NCBI GenBank assembly: GCA_020634815.1
Contig: JACKBA010000041.1
Span: 1 to 59,340 of the forward strand
From: Caldilineaceae bacterium
GTDB lineage: Bacteria > Chloroflexota > Anaerolineae > Caldilineales > Caldilineaceae
Reading direction: 5' to 3'
DNA length: 59,340 nt
Part shown: in pieces, positions 23,424 through 33,359 of the stretch
Layout: each line of letters begins with the position of its first letter
Numbering within the stretch: the stretch's first letter is position 1
The notes under the pieces: generated by a model
The model's input: the letters and a program-made list of their open reading frames with translations, nothing else
What the model was told of the DNA's origin: nothing
The model's database searches: none
Position numbers and translations under genes: made by a program

Positions 23424-26400
23424 GTGCACCGAGAAATTCCCACCGGGCGTGGAGTCTCCTGGCTCATCGGCCAATCGGTCTGGCTGGTCCTGGTCGTCAC
23501 ACTGATCGCCGGGCTCCTTGCCTACACTGGCGAACAGGCGGCGGCGGCCGGCCCCTTTTTCGTCGACTCCACGGCGGACAGCCCCGACAGCAATCCCGGC
23601 GACGGGATCTGCGATGCAGGCGGCGAGGTCTGCACGCTGCGCGCGGCCATCCAGGAAACCAACGCGCTGCCGGGGCTGGATTTGATTCACTTTGCGCTTC
23701 CCGGCGGCGGCGTGCAGACGATTGCTCCGTCCTCAGCGCTGCCGCAAATCACCGATCCTGTGGTCATCGACGGATACACGCAGCCGGGCGCTGTCGCCAA
23801 CAGCCAGGCCATCGGCAGCAATGCCGTGCTGCTCATCGAGATCAGCGGTGTTAGCGCCGGTGGTGCAAACGGCCTCGAACTGCGCGCATCGAACAGTGTA
23901 ATCCGCGGCCTGGTCGTCAATCGATTCAGCGGGGCGGGCATTTCGCTTGCCATGACGAACAACACTGTCGCCGGCAACTATCTTGGCACCGACCCGTCCG
24001 GAACGGTAGCGAGGTCAAACGGTGGGGACGGCATCTTCGTTGCGAATTTCGTCATCGGCGCCGCCAACAACACGATCGGCGGCGTCACGCCTGCCGATCG
24101 CAACCTGATCTCCGGCAACGGGCGCAACGGCATCACGATGGATCAGGTGAGCAACACCTTTGTCTACGGCAACTACATCGGGCTGAACGCCACCGGGCTG
24201 GCAGCCCTGCGCAACAATGAGAGCGGCGTCGGCATCTTTCGCGGCTTACCGAACTTTATTGGCGGATCAGCGGCCGGGCAGGGCAATGTCATCTCCGGCA
24301 ACGGGCAGCACGGCATCGCCATGAGCGATGGCGCTACGTCCGCCGCCCATGTGATTCGCGGCAACCTGATCGGAACCGATGCCGCCGGCAATGTGACGCC
24401 GGGCGTCGGCAATACGTTGAACGGCATCCTGTTCAACGAGAGCAGCATCGTCATCGGTGGGCTGGGAGCGGGTGACGGCAACGTCATCGCGGGCAACGGG
24501 CTGAACGGCGTGGTCGTGCAGGGCGGACAAGCCAACCAGATCGTCGGCAACCGCATCTACGCCAATGGCGGCCTGGGCATCGATCTCGGCGCGTCCGGGC
24601 CGGATGCCAACGACATTGGCGACGGCGACGGCGGCGCCAACACGAGTATCAATGCCCCGGTGCTCTACGCGGCGGTGAGCGCGCCGGCCTCGACGACGGT
24701 GAACGGTCTCTTCAACAGCGCCGCCAACCAGAGTTACACCGTGACCTTCTACGCCAGCCCGCAGTGCGACGCCAGCGGCTTTGGCGAGGGCCAGATCTAT
24801 CTCGGCGCGGTCACGGCGACGACGGATGCGTCGGGCAATGGCGGCTTCGGCGCGACGTTGCCCGAGACACTTGCGGGCGGCCAGGTCGTCACGGCGCTGC
24901 TCACCGACGCCGCCGGCAACACCTCCGAGTTCTCGGCTTGCACCATCGCCCAGCCCGACAACACGTCATGGGACAAGGCGCTGCCCCTTTCGCTGCAAGG
25001 CGGGGCGGGCGTGCTCTCGGCGACGGCGGGGCAATACCTGGATCGCACGGGCCAGGCGCGCTGGTTCAAGTTTGCCGTGCAGCCCGGCAGCGAGATTATC
25101 GTCGATCTGACCAACCTGCCGGCGGACTACGATCTGACCCTGCACGCCGATATCCAGGCGGCCTACAACCGGATTGCCACACCGGTCGACCTGGCACAGT
25201 TGAGCGCAGAGATGGCGCCGAGTGCCTTCGTCAATCCGGCGGCCTTCACCAATCCCGCTGCGTTCACCAACCCCGCGGCCTTTACCAATCCGGCTGCGTT
25301 CACCAATCCCGCCGCCTTTACGAACCCGGCCGCATTCACCAACCCCGCGGCCTTTACCAACCCGGATGCCTTCGTCAATCCCGCTGCTTTCACCAACCCT
25401 GCCGCGTTTACCAATCCCGCGGCCTTCACCAATCCGGCAGCATTTACGAATCCGGCCGCATTTACGAACCCTGCGGCTTTCACGAATCCCGCTGCATTCA
25501 CCAACCCCGCCGCGTTCACCAATCCGGATGGCTACGCCAGCGCGCCGCTGCGTTCGCTCCTCGGCGTCTCGGCGCGCGAAGGCACGGCAAGCGAACGCAT
25601 CGTCGTCAACTCGTGGAACAACAGCGGCGAGTTCTATGTCATGGTGCGCGGGCGTAACGGCGTCTTCGACCGCACGGCGCCCTTCACGCTGAACGTGACG
25701 ATGCTCACCGGCGTCTGCGCCGGGATCACGACGGTGCTGCCCGCCGGTGAGGTGGCGGCGCCTGCCGGCAACGCGCACACGCTGATCCTGCACGACCTCG
25801 ACCGCATGGCGGGCACGCCCGAAGAAAAAGCGTTGCTCGCGGCCCGGCTGAACGCGCTGGCAACCCGTGATGAAGTGAAGGGCGCGGTGCTGGATATCGG
25901 CGCCGACCCGCGCGTCGTCGCCGCACGCGCCCAGGCGGACGCCACGCCCGGCTGCCCCTACGCGCAGAACGTGCTGGCGTCGGCGATCAAGGAGATCGTC
26001 GATCGCTCGCGCGCCGGCAACCCGCTTGAATACGTGGTGCTGGTCGGCAACGACGATGTGATTCCCTTCTTCCGCTACCCCGACCCGGCGCCGCTTGGTC
26101 GCGAGTCGGAGTTCGTACCGCCCGTGCTTGATGACACGGCGTCGGGCGCCAGCCTGCGGCTCGACTACATCCTGGGCCAGGATGCCTACGGCGCCACCAA
26201 GGAGATTGCGCTGCAGGGCAGCATCTTCCCGATTCCCGACCTGGCCGTGGGCCGCCTGGTCGAGACGGCCGGCGATGCGGTGACGGTGATCGACGCCTAT
26301 CTGAGCACGGCCGGCGGGGTCGTCATGCCTGCCACTGCCTTCATCTCCAGCTACGGTTTTCTGGAAGATGGCTCCGAGGCAGTGCGCGCCGAGTTGGCCG

Positions 26401-29400
26401 CCGGGTTAGGGATTACGGGCACGGTCAATGTGCTCATCGACCCCGCCGACCGCGCGCCGAGCGACCCGTTGTCGTGGAGCGCCGCCGATCTGCGCGCCGG
26501 CCTGCTCACCACGCGCCAGGATCTGGCCTATCTCGCCGGTCACTTCAGCGCATCGAGCGCGCTGGCGGCCGACTACACCACGCGCTTCGACGCCCGTGAG
26601 ATTGTGCTGTCGCCGCTCGACCTGCGCAACGTCATCGTCTACAGCGCGGGCTGCCACGCCGGCTACAACATCGTCGACGCGCATGGCGTTCCTGCCATAA
26701 CCGAGCAGCCCGACTGGGCGCAGGCATTCGCACGCAAGGGCGCCGCGCTCATCGCCGGCGCCGGCTATCAGTACGGCGACGCCGACCTGACCGAGTACGC
26801 CGAGCGACTCTATCTCGGCTTCACGCAGCAACTGCGCCAGCCGGGCGCTGTCTCCATCGGCAAGGCGCTGGTCGGCGCCAAGCAGGGTTACCTGGCCGAC
26901 ACCGGCGTCGAGGTCGACGGGATCTTCGAGAAGACGATCGTGCAGGCGGTGGTCTTCGGGCTGCCCATGCTCAGCGTGGAGATGGCCGGCGAGCCGGCCG
27001 GGCCGGCCGCGCTGCCCCCAGCCGTCACCGCCACGACGGCGGTGACGAGCGGCCCCGGCGCTGCCCTTGCCCTGCGCGTGGCCGACCTGTCCGTGTCGCC
27101 GCTGCTGACGCCCACGACGAAGACGCTGACCAACACCGTGGACAACACGATGACGCTGGCGGCGACCTACCTCAGCGGTCCTTCGGGTGTCGTCGGCCGC
27201 CCCGGCCAGCCGCTGCTGCCCTTGGCGGCCTATAACGTCAGCGCGCCGGGCGGGCTGGCGGGCGGCGTGCTGCGCGGCGTCGGCTTCCGCGGCGGCACGT
27301 TCACCGATCTGCCCAACGTCTTCCCGCTCGTCAGCGCGCCGGCAACCGAGGCGACGGCGGTGCGGCCGGTCTTCCGCTCGCCGGTCTACTTCCCGATCAC
27401 GCCATGGACGGTCAACTACTTCGACGTGCTGGCCGACCCCGCCAACGGTGAGACGCGGCTCATGCTCACCCCGGCGCAGTTCCGTTCGCAGGGCGTTGAT
27501 GCCAATGTTGGAACGCTGCGCCGCTTCGACGACATGGATTTCCGCCTCTACTACAGCACCGTGCTGAGTGCGACCGCACTGTCGGCGCCGCCCGCCATCG
27601 CGACCGTCTCCGCCGAAACCGATGGCGGGTCCAACCTCCAATTCCGTGTCAGCGCCAGCGATCCCGTGGCGGGCATCCAGGACGTCTGGATTACCTATGC
27701 CACCGAAAACGGGTCGACCTGGCAGTCGCTCAGCCTGAGCCAGAGCGCAAGCGAACCGTCGCTGTGGCAAGGCACGCTGGCCCTGACGAGTGTTCCCGCC
27801 GGCGCCGTGCGCTACATGGTGCAGGCCGCCAATGGCGTCGGGCTGGTGACGATGCTGACCAACAACGGCGCGTTCTTCACGCCAGGCGTCGATCCGGGTG
27901 CGCCGGTGGCGCCGCCGTTGGCGACGGAGCCGGTCTTTGCGCAGCCCGCGCAGATCGGCCTGGTGAGTCCGCCGACGAGCGGCGTCTACGGTGGCGCGGT
28001 GACCTACGCTGCCCGGCTCACGAGTGGTGGAAGCCCGATCGCCAATGCCGCCGTTGCGTTCACGCTGCAAGATCAGACGGTGACGGCGCAAACCGCCAGC
28101 GACGGCACTGCCAGTGCGACCTTCCGCCTGCTTGGCACGGCGGGCGAGGCTGCGATCCAGGTGAGCTATGCCGGGACGCCCAACTATCTGGGCGCCGGCG
28201 TAACGCACCCGCTCACCATCACAAAACAGGGCACGCAATTGGCGCTCGCCATACCGCCGGGGCCGGTGGCGTCGGGCGCGCCCTATGCCGTCACCGCCAC
28301 GTTGACCGACGACGCTGGACGCGCCATCGCCAATCGCACGGTGCTCCTAACCTTCACCGGCAGCGGCGGCACGGTCGCGCGCGCGGTCAGCACGGACTTC
28401 GTCGGCCGCGCCACCGTGCGCGATCTGGCATTGCCGGCGGGCAGCTACAGCGTGGATGCCCGCTTCGGCACGGCGACGACCGTGGGCGGCGCCGCGCTCG
28501 ACCTCACGGACCCCGGCTATCAGAGCGCCACTGCCTCCGGCGCGCTGACGATTGCCGCCGGCAATGCGCCGCCGCAAGCGACGGACGATAGCGCAGGTGT
28601 GGTCGCCGGACGCGTCGTCGCGATCGACGTGGCGGCGAACGATGTCGACGCCGACGGCAACCTGAATCCGTCGGCCGTGAGCATCGTCCAGGCGCCGGCC
28701 GGTGGCGTCGCCACGGTGGATGCGACAAGCGGGCGCGTGCGCTATGCCGCCTCGTTCGCCTTCACCGGCATCGATCGGTTCACCTATCGCATCTGCGACA
28801 CAGGCGGTCTGTGCGCGGTGGCGGCCGTCGCCGTTACCGTGCTGCCCGGCCCGAACGGCGCCCCGCAGGTCGGCTCGATTACCTTCGACGACACGGTGAC
28901 GATCTTCCCGCTCGGCACACCTGTCAGCGCGCGGGCGCTCTTCACAGACACCGACGCCGGCGACAGCCACGCAGTGCTGTGGGATTGGGGCGACGGCAGC
29001 ACGACGGCCGGCACGGTCAGCGGCGACCCGCTTGCCGGCGCCATGGCCGGGCCGGACAGCCATCTGTACGCCGAACCTGGCGTGTACACGGTGGTGCTCA
29101 CCGTGACGGACGGCAGCCAGGCTGCGGCAACGTCGACCTACCAGTACGTGGTGATCTACGATCCGACCGCCGGCGTCGCCTCCGGCGACGGCTGGATCAA
29201 TTCGCCGCTGGGCGCCTACACACCGAACCCGGCACTGGCCGTGCGCGCCAAGTTCGGCTTCGAAGTCAAGTACCGCCGCAACGACACCGTCCCCACCGGC
29301 AATCTGCGCTTCCGGCTCGATCGCATCCGCTTCGAGGTGAGCACCTTCGACTGGCTGGTGATTAGCGGCCCCAAGGCAATCGTGCAAGGTGTGGGCGAAA

Positions 29401-29759
29401 TCGATGGACACGGGCGCTACGGTTTCATGCTGACGGCGCTTCATGAGGGAACGCTTGCGCCCAAAGACAACGGCACTTTCCGGCTCAAGGTGTGGGATAT
29501 CAACAACGGCAACGCTGTCGTGTACGACAATGAGCCGGGGCAGCTCGACGGCGCCACTCCGATCACGCCGGTCACGCAGGGAAGAATCAAGATCAAGACC
29601 AAGGCTGGCGTCGGCAGCGCGTCTGCCGTGGATAGCTTGTCTGTCCCAAGTGACTGGCTGGTGGTCGGCGCCCCGCCACAGGCGTTGATCGACCGTTTGC
29701 GGGAAGATTCCGACGTTGTGTATACTCATGGCCTCTTCTTACCACTGCTGACTCGATAG
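23424..29759 (+). CDS. Giant secreted multidomain protein: CSLREA, beta-helix, NPAAFT repeat, gingipain-like peptidase, Ig/PKD domains
   Basis: About 2,111 residues. I place the start at GTG 23424, close to the signal segment (LIGQSVWLVLVVTLIAGLLA); the frame is open back to a TTG at 23298. Order: CSLREA domain (GDGICDAGGEVCTLRAAIQE); right-handed beta-helix of NosD type (about 100-390, repeated NTIGG, NLISGNGRNGI); bacterial pre-peptidase (PPC-like) domain; 16 NPAAFT hexapeptides (604-699); a caspase-fold C25 gingipain-like peptidase with H1040 in YLAGHFSASS and C1077 in VYSAGCHAGYN; Ig-like domains; a cadherin-like domain (ATDDSAGVVAGR); a PKD domain (WDWGDGSTT, YAEPGVYTVVLTVTDG); and a C-terminal domain ending in LFLPLLTR. 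Likely a surface or secreted protease/adhesin. The same tail type ends the protein at 45015. Confidence 0.9.
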   Translation: MHREIPTGRGVSWLIGQSVWLVLVVTLIAGLLAYTGEQAAAAGPFFVDSTADSPDSNPGDGICDAGGEVCTLRAAIQETNALPGLDLIHFALPGGGVQTIAPSSALPQITDPVVIDGYTQPGAVANSQAIGSNAVLLIEISGVSAGGANGLELRASNSVIRGLVVNRFSGAGISLAMTNNTVAGNYLGTDPSGTVARSNGGDGIFVANFVIGAANNTIGGVTPADRNLISGNGRNGITMDQVSNTFVYGNYIGLNATGLAALRNNESGVGIFRGLPNFIGGSAAGQGNVISGNGQHGIAMSDGATSAAHVIRGNLIGTDAAGNVTPGVGNTLNGILFNESSIVIGGLGAGDGNVIAGNGLNGVVVQGGQANQIVGNRIYANGGLGIDLGASGPDANDIGDGDGGANTSINAPVLYAAVSAPASTTVNGLFNSAANQSYTVTFYASPQCDASGFGEGQIYLGAVTATTDASGNGGFGATLPETLAGGQVVTALLTDAAGNTSEFSACTIAQPDNTSWDKALPLSLQGGAGVLSATAGQYLDRTGQARWFKFAVQPGSEIIVDLTNLPADYDLTLHADIQAAYNRIATPVDLAQLSAEMAPSAFVNPAAFTNPAAFTNPAAFTNPAAFTNPAAFTNPAAFTNPAAFTNPDAFVNPAAFTNPAAFTNPAAFTNPAAFTNPAAFTNPAAFTNPAAFTNPAAFTNPDGYASAPLRSLLGVSAREGTASERIVVNSWNNSGEFYVMVRGRNGVFDRTAPFTLNVTMLTGVCAGITTVLPAGEVAAPAGNAHTLILHDLDRMAGTPEEKALLAARLNALATRDEVKGAVLDIGADPRVVAARAQADATPGCPYAQNVLASAIKEIVDRSRAGNPLEYVVLVGNDDVIPFFRYPDPAPLGRESEFVPPVLDDTASGASLRLDYILGQDAYGATKEIALQGSIFPIPDLAVGRLVETAGDAVTVIDAYLSTAGGVVMPATAFISSYGFLEDGSEAVRAELAAGLGITGTVNVLIDPADRAPSDPLSWSAADLRAGLLTTRQDLAYLAGHFSASSALAADYTTRFDAREIVLSPLDLRNVIVYSAGCHAGYNIVDAHGVPAITEQPDWAQAFARKGAALIAGAGYQYGDADLTEYAERLYLGFTQQLRQPGAVSIGKALVGAKQGYLADTGVEVDGIFEKTIVQAVVFGLPMLSVEMAGEPAGPAALPPAVTATTAVTSGPGAALALRVADLSVSPLLTPTTKTLTNTVDNTMTLAATYLSGPSGVVGRPGQPLLPLAAYNVSAPGGLAGGVLRGVGFRGGTFTDLPNVFPLVSAPATEATAVRPVFRSPVYFPITPWTVNYFDVLADPANGETRLMLTPAQFRSQGVDANVGTLRRFDDMDFRLYYSTVLSATALSAPPAIATVSAETDGGSNLQFRVSASDPVAGIQDVWITYATENGSTWQSLSLSQSASEPSLWQGTLALTSVPAGAVRYMVQAANGVGLVTMLTNNGAFFTPGVDPGAPVAPPLATEPVFAQPAQIGLVSPPTSGVYGGAVTYAARLTSGGSPIANAAVAFTLQDQTVTAQTASDGTASATFRLLGTAGEAAIQVSYAGTPNYLGAGVTHPLTITKQGTQLALAIPPGPVASGAPYAVTATLTDDAGRAIANRTVLLTFTGSGGTVARAVSTDFVGRATVRDLALPAGSYSVDARFGTATTVGGAALDLTDPGYQSATASGALTIAAGNAPPQATDDSAGVVAGRVVAIDVAANDVDADGNLNPSAVSIVQAPAGGVATVDATSGRVRYAASFAFTGIDRFTYRICDTGGLCAVAAVAVTVLPGPNGAPQVGSITFDDTVTIFPLGTPVSARALFTDTDAGDSHAVLWDWGDGSTTAGTVSGDPLAGAMAGPDSHLYAEPGVYTVVLTVTDGSQAAATSTYQYVVIYDPTAGVASGDGWINSPLGAYTPNPALAVRAKFGFEVKYRRNDTVPTGNLRFRLDRIRFEVSTFDWLVISGPKAIVQGVGEIDGHGRYGFMLTALHEGTLAPKDNGTFRLKVWDINNGNAVVYDNEPGQLDGATPITPVTQGRIKIKTKAGVGSASAVDSLSVPSDWLVVGAPPQALIDRLREDSDVVYTHGLFLPLLTR
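25233..25520 (+). repeat. 18-bp coding tandem repeat, 16 units of NPAAFT
   Basis: Sixteen contiguous 18-bp units encode NPAAFT (unit 8 is NPDAFV), ending in NPDGYA at 25521. Codon choice differs widely between units (AAT/AAC, CCG/CCC/CCT, GCG/GCC/GCT/GCA, TTC/TTT, ACC/ACG) while the peptide is constant. Confidence 0.95.
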
Positions 29760-29893
29760 CGCATCGTCGTATGTCCCAAGGCTGTGGTGAGAACGTCGCC
29801 GGTCCTGGCCATCCACAGCGCAATCAGGGCAGCCGGCTGACCATTGCCGGGTAGATTCGAATCGTCGGCGACGCACCTGTGCATCGCGACGTG

Positions 29894-29936
29894 CCGAGTG
29901 GGATCGCTCTCAGGGCGATCCTGCTCGGTCCATTTC
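29894..29936 (+). terminator. Long hairpin between the giant protease gene and the transporter fusion
   Basis: CCGAG-TG-GGATCGC (29894-29907), loop TCTCAGG, GCGATCC-TG-CTCGG (29915-29928), then TCCATTT. Twelve pairs with a symmetric TG/TG interior mismatch. It may terminate the upstream gene or act in the leader of the next. Confidence 0.5.
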
Positions 29937-30000
29937 CCACCATGGACATCGCGCAGTGCGCTGTCCCCTTCCATCAACCAGGTAGTGCCGAACGACAGAC

Positions 30001-33000
30001 ATGACCCTGTTGACTGCCTTGCAGCGTGCCTTGGGCATCCGGCCTGACGAAACCAAGCTGGTCTGGTTTGCGTTCGCCGTCTTTTTCTGGGGCGGAACCG
30101 CGCGCGCGCTCGGCGTCGGCGCGGCCTATTCGGCGTTCATCACCGAATTTGGCGGCGCGATGCTCCCGTACATCTATATTCTGACGGGCATCACGGTGAT
30201 GGCGATCATGGGCCTCTACCTGCCGTTCAGCGCGCGGGTTTCGCTGACACGGCTGCTCGGTTTCAACCTCGGCTTCTCCACGCTGATGTTTGCCCTGCTG
30301 GCCGCATGGCTGGCATGGCAGCCGTCGCCGGTCGTCGTCTTTGCCTTGCCGGTATGGTTCGAGGCATTTTGCGTCCTGTTGCCGCTGGCGTTGTGGGCGT
30401 TGGCGGGGCGTCTCTTCAACGTGCGCCAGGGCAAACGGCTCTTCGGCATCATCGCCAGCGGCATACCGCTGGGTTTCCTCTTCGGCGGCTTCCTGACGAC
30501 GCCGATCGCGATCCCGTTTGGCGCGGTTGGGCTGCTGGTCGCCACCGCGCTCTGCGTGCTCGTGACGCTGCTGCTGACCCTGTCCGCACGCCGCCTATTC
30601 CCCGAACGCTTTGACGTCGACGCGAGCGCCACCGATGCGCCGGCTCAGAAGAAATCGACCGGCAACGTGTGGCGCAGCCGCTACGTGCTGCTGATCTACG
30701 GGATTCTGGCCGGCTGGACGATGTCGTTCTTCTTTCTCGACACGATTTTCGCCGAACGGCTGGGGGCAAGCTTTCCCACCGAAGTCGAAGTTGCGGCCGT
30801 GCTCGGCATCTACTCTATGCTGCGCGGCGTCTTGATGATGCTCAGCGGCCTGGTGCTTTCCGGACCGATTTTGAGCCGCTACGGCCTGCGCGTCGGGCTG
30901 CTGGTATTGCCGGTCGGGTTGGCGGTCAGCATGGTTCTGTTCATCGTGCCCGGCCTGATCTGGGGTGTGATCCCCTTCCTCTTCTGGCCGGCGCTCGTCG
31001 CCAAACTTGTCAACTACGGGCTCGACAGCGTCGATCGGTCGTCCCTGAACATCTTGTACCAGCCGCTGCCGGTCAACCTGCGTCTGCGCGTGCAGGCTGT
31101 AGCCGAGGGCGTCTTGCAGCCGTTGATGATGGTTGTCACCGGTGTTTTGTTGCTCGTGCTGATGCAGATCTTTGGCGTTTCCGTTGTGCAACTGGGGATC
31201 GGCCTGATGGCCACCCTGGCAGGCTGGGTGGTCGTCGCTGTGCTGGTGGGCCGCGAGTATCCCAAGATGCTGATGGCAGCGATCATGCGCCGGCGCCTTG
31301 AGGATGGCGAGAACGTGCCGGCCGACGAAGCAAGCCGCGCCATCCTGCTGCAGGCGACGCAAAGCGAACGCGCCGACGTGGTGATCTACGCGCTGGACAG
31401 GCTCGATGCGACAGAGGGAGGCGCGCCGACAGCCACGCTGCTGAGCCTGCTCGACCATCCGCTGCCAGCCGTGCGCCGGCACGCGATCGCCCGGCTGGCA
31501 CGCACCGGCGACACCGCCGCGGTCGATGCGCTGGAGAGCCGGCGCGCCGTCGAGACCATGCCCGACGTGCGCGGCGCCTTGTTGCGCGCCGCCCTGATGC
31601 TCGACCTGGATCGTACGTTTCCAACGGCAGTCGATGCGCTGACGGATGCATCGCCGGTCGTGCGCCAGTCCGCAGCCGCCGGCCTGCTGCTTGCGGGCGG
31701 GATCGGCGGGGTGCTGGCTGCCGGGCCGCACGTCCTGGAGTGGCTCAAGTCCGGTGCAGCCGGCGAACGCCTCACCGCTGCCCGTACCCTGGGCGAGGTC
31801 GGCGTCGGCGCCTACTATCAACTGCTGATTCCGCTCTTTTCCGACAACGACCCTGACGTTCGCCGGGCGGCAGTGGAGGCTGCCGGCGCGCTCGACCACG
31901 AGCGGCTGTGGCCCTACGTGGTGAAGTCGCTGGCACAGCCGTCGACGACACAGACGGCTGTCGCAGCGCTGGCGCGCGGCGGCGATCACTTCCTGCCGGC
32001 AATGACGGCTGCCTGGCAGAATGGTGCGGCCAAGCCGGTCACGCTGCAACTGGCGCGCGCCTGCGCGCGGATCCGCACACCGGCTGCCGCGACGCTGCTC
32101 GCGGGGAAGATGGGCAGCCCCGATGTCGAGATTCGCAACGACGTGCTCTACGCGCTCCAGCGCTGCGGCTATCGAGCCGGCGCCGCGGACGTGACGCCGA
32201 TCCGTGCGGCGATCATCGACGAAGGGCGCGGCGCGGCGTGGACGAGTGCGGCGCTGATCGATCTTGCCGGGGACGAGGCGCTGGGCCTGCTGCGTGCGGC
32301 CTTGGAACTCGAGCTGGCCGCGGCGTGTGCCCGTGTGCTGCATCTGCTCTCATTCGTGAGTGACGCCCAGGCCGTGCGCCGTGTGCAGGACATCCTGAAC
32401 GCGCCGCTGGCCTCAGCCGATCAGCACGCCTATGCCCAGGAAGTGCTCGATATCGTCACGCCACAGGAACTCAAACCGGTGGTGCTGACCCTGGCCGACG
32501 ATCTCACGCCGCAGGTCCGGCTACAGCGCCTGCACGCCCTGGCGCCGCAACGCGCCAGCGACGCGGCGACGCGCCTGCGCGAGATTATCGCTGCGCCGGA
32601 GGGGCGCTTCAGCGGCTGGACTGTGGCGTGCGCTTTGGCGGCGACGCCGACCTACTGGGATGGCGACCGCGCGGCAATGAAGACCGCGGCGCTGTCGTCC
32701 GACCTGCTCGTGCGCGAGACTGCCGGTTGGGTGCTGCGCCGCATCGACGCACCCCACCATCCGCCAGAGGAGAAACCCATGCTGTCAACGCTTGAACGTG
32801 TGCTCATCCTCAAACATGCCGCCATCTTTGGCTCGATTCCGGACAATGTGCTGGCAGCAGTGGCCGCCACGGTGCAAGAAGTCGAACTCGAGGCCGGCGA
32901 GCAGATCTTTGCCAAGGGCGATCTGGGCAAGGAGATGTACGTCATCGTCTCCGGATGCGTGCACATCCACGACGGCGAACGACGGCTCAACACGCTGGGC

Positions 33001-33216
33001 GCCTATGAGGTGTTTGGCGAGATGGCGCTGCTCGACGCCGAACCGCGCTCTGCGTCGGCGACGACCGCCGAGGAGACATTGCTGCTGCGCCTGCGCCAGG
33101 AGGAGTTCTTCGAGCTGATGGCGGATCACGCTGCGATTGCGCGCGGCGTCATTGTCGTGCTGTCGCAGCGCCTGCGCGCGCGTAGCGACGAGGTGGTGAA
33201 GCTGCGTAGTGCATAG
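30001..33216 (+). CDS. Nucleotide-translocase-like membrane protein fused to HEAT repeats and a cNMP-binding domain
   Basis: 1,071 residues. Residues 1-430 hold about 12 membrane helices resembling the Npt1/Npt2 ATP/ADP translocase or MFS-like fold (start LLTALQRALGIRPDETKLVW). Residues ~440-900 are Leu/Ala/Arg-rich helical HEAT repeats (HPLPAVRRHAIARLARTGD; SDNDPDVRRAAVEAAGAL). Residues ~927-1071 are a cyclic nucleotide-binding domain with an intact cassette (GAYEVFGEMALLDAEPRSAS). The same three-part architecture is known in Chloroflexota and some other free-living bacteria, where no transport substrate has been established. The simplest reading is a transporter gated by cyclic nucleotides. 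It is convergent with the cyclase gene at 33360. No strong ribosome binding site precedes the ATG. Confidence 0.85.
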   Translation: MTLLTALQRALGIRPDETKLVWFAFAVFFWGGTARALGVGAAYSAFITEFGGAMLPYIYILTGITVMAIMGLYLPFSARVSLTRLLGFNLGFSTLMFALLAAWLAWQPSPVVVFALPVWFEAFCVLLPLALWALAGRLFNVRQGKRLFGIIASGIPLGFLFGGFLTTPIAIPFGAVGLLVATALCVLVTLLLTLSARRLFPERFDVDASATDAPAQKKSTGNVWRSRYVLLIYGILAGWTMSFFFLDTIFAERLGASFPTEVEVAAVLGIYSMLRGVLMMLSGLVLSGPILSRYGLRVGLLVLPVGLAVSMVLFIVPGLIWGVIPFLFWPALVAKLVNYGLDSVDRSSLNILYQPLPVNLRLRVQAVAEGVLQPLMMVVTGVLLLVLMQIFGVSVVQLGIGLMATLAGWVVVAVLVGREYPKMLMAAIMRRRLEDGENVPADEASRAILLQATQSERADVVIYALDRLDATEGGAPTATLLSLLDHPLPAVRRHAIARLARTGDTAAVDALESRRAVETMPDVRGALLRAALMLDLDRTFPTAVDALTDASPVVRQSAAAGLLLAGGIGGVLAAGPHVLEWLKSGAAGERLTAARTLGEVGVGAYYQLLIPLFSDNDPDVRRAAVEAAGALDHERLWPYVVKSLAQPSTTQTAVAALARGGDHFLPAMTAAWQNGAAKPVTLQLARACARIRTPAAATLLAGKMGSPDVEIRNDVLYALQRCGYRAGAADVTPIRAAIIDEGRGAAWTSAALIDLAGDEALGLLRAALELELAAACARVLHLLSFVSDAQAVRRVQDILNAPLASADQHAYAQEVLDIVTPQELKPVVLTLADDLTPQVRLQRLHALAPQRASDAATRLREIIAAPEGRFSGWTVACALAATPTYWDGDRAAMKTAALSSDLLVRETAGWVLRRIDAPHHPPEEKPMLSTLERVLILKHAAIFGSIPDNVLAAVAATVQEVELEAGEQIFAKGDLGKEMYVIVSGCVHIHDGERRLNTLGAYEVFGEMALLDAEPRSASATTAEETLLLRLRQEEFFELMADHAAIARGVIVVLSQRLRARSDEVVKLRSA

Positions 33217-33229
33217 ACTGCCGTGATCA

Positions 33230-33349
33230 CTTCAGCCATTCCGGAGCGGCAGCGACTGAAGTCGCCACTACGGTGAGACGTAGCGATGGCTTCAGCCGTT
33301 CCGGAAAGGCAGCGACTGAAGTCGCCACTACGGTGAGAGCCGTGAACTC
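33230..33349. repeat. Tandem pair of 60-bp GACTGAAGTC-type units
   Basis: Unit 1 (33230-33289) and unit 2 (33290-33349) share CTTCAGCC, TTCCGGA and GGCAGCGACTGAAGTCGCC followed by ACTACGGTGAGA over the first ~49 bp with three differences. CTTCAG and CTGAAG within each unit can pair as a hairpin. It fills the 143-bp convergent spacer between the transporter fusion and the cyclase gene and may serve as a bidirectional terminator. Confidence 0.85.
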
Positions 33350-33359
33350 TTACGTTTCC

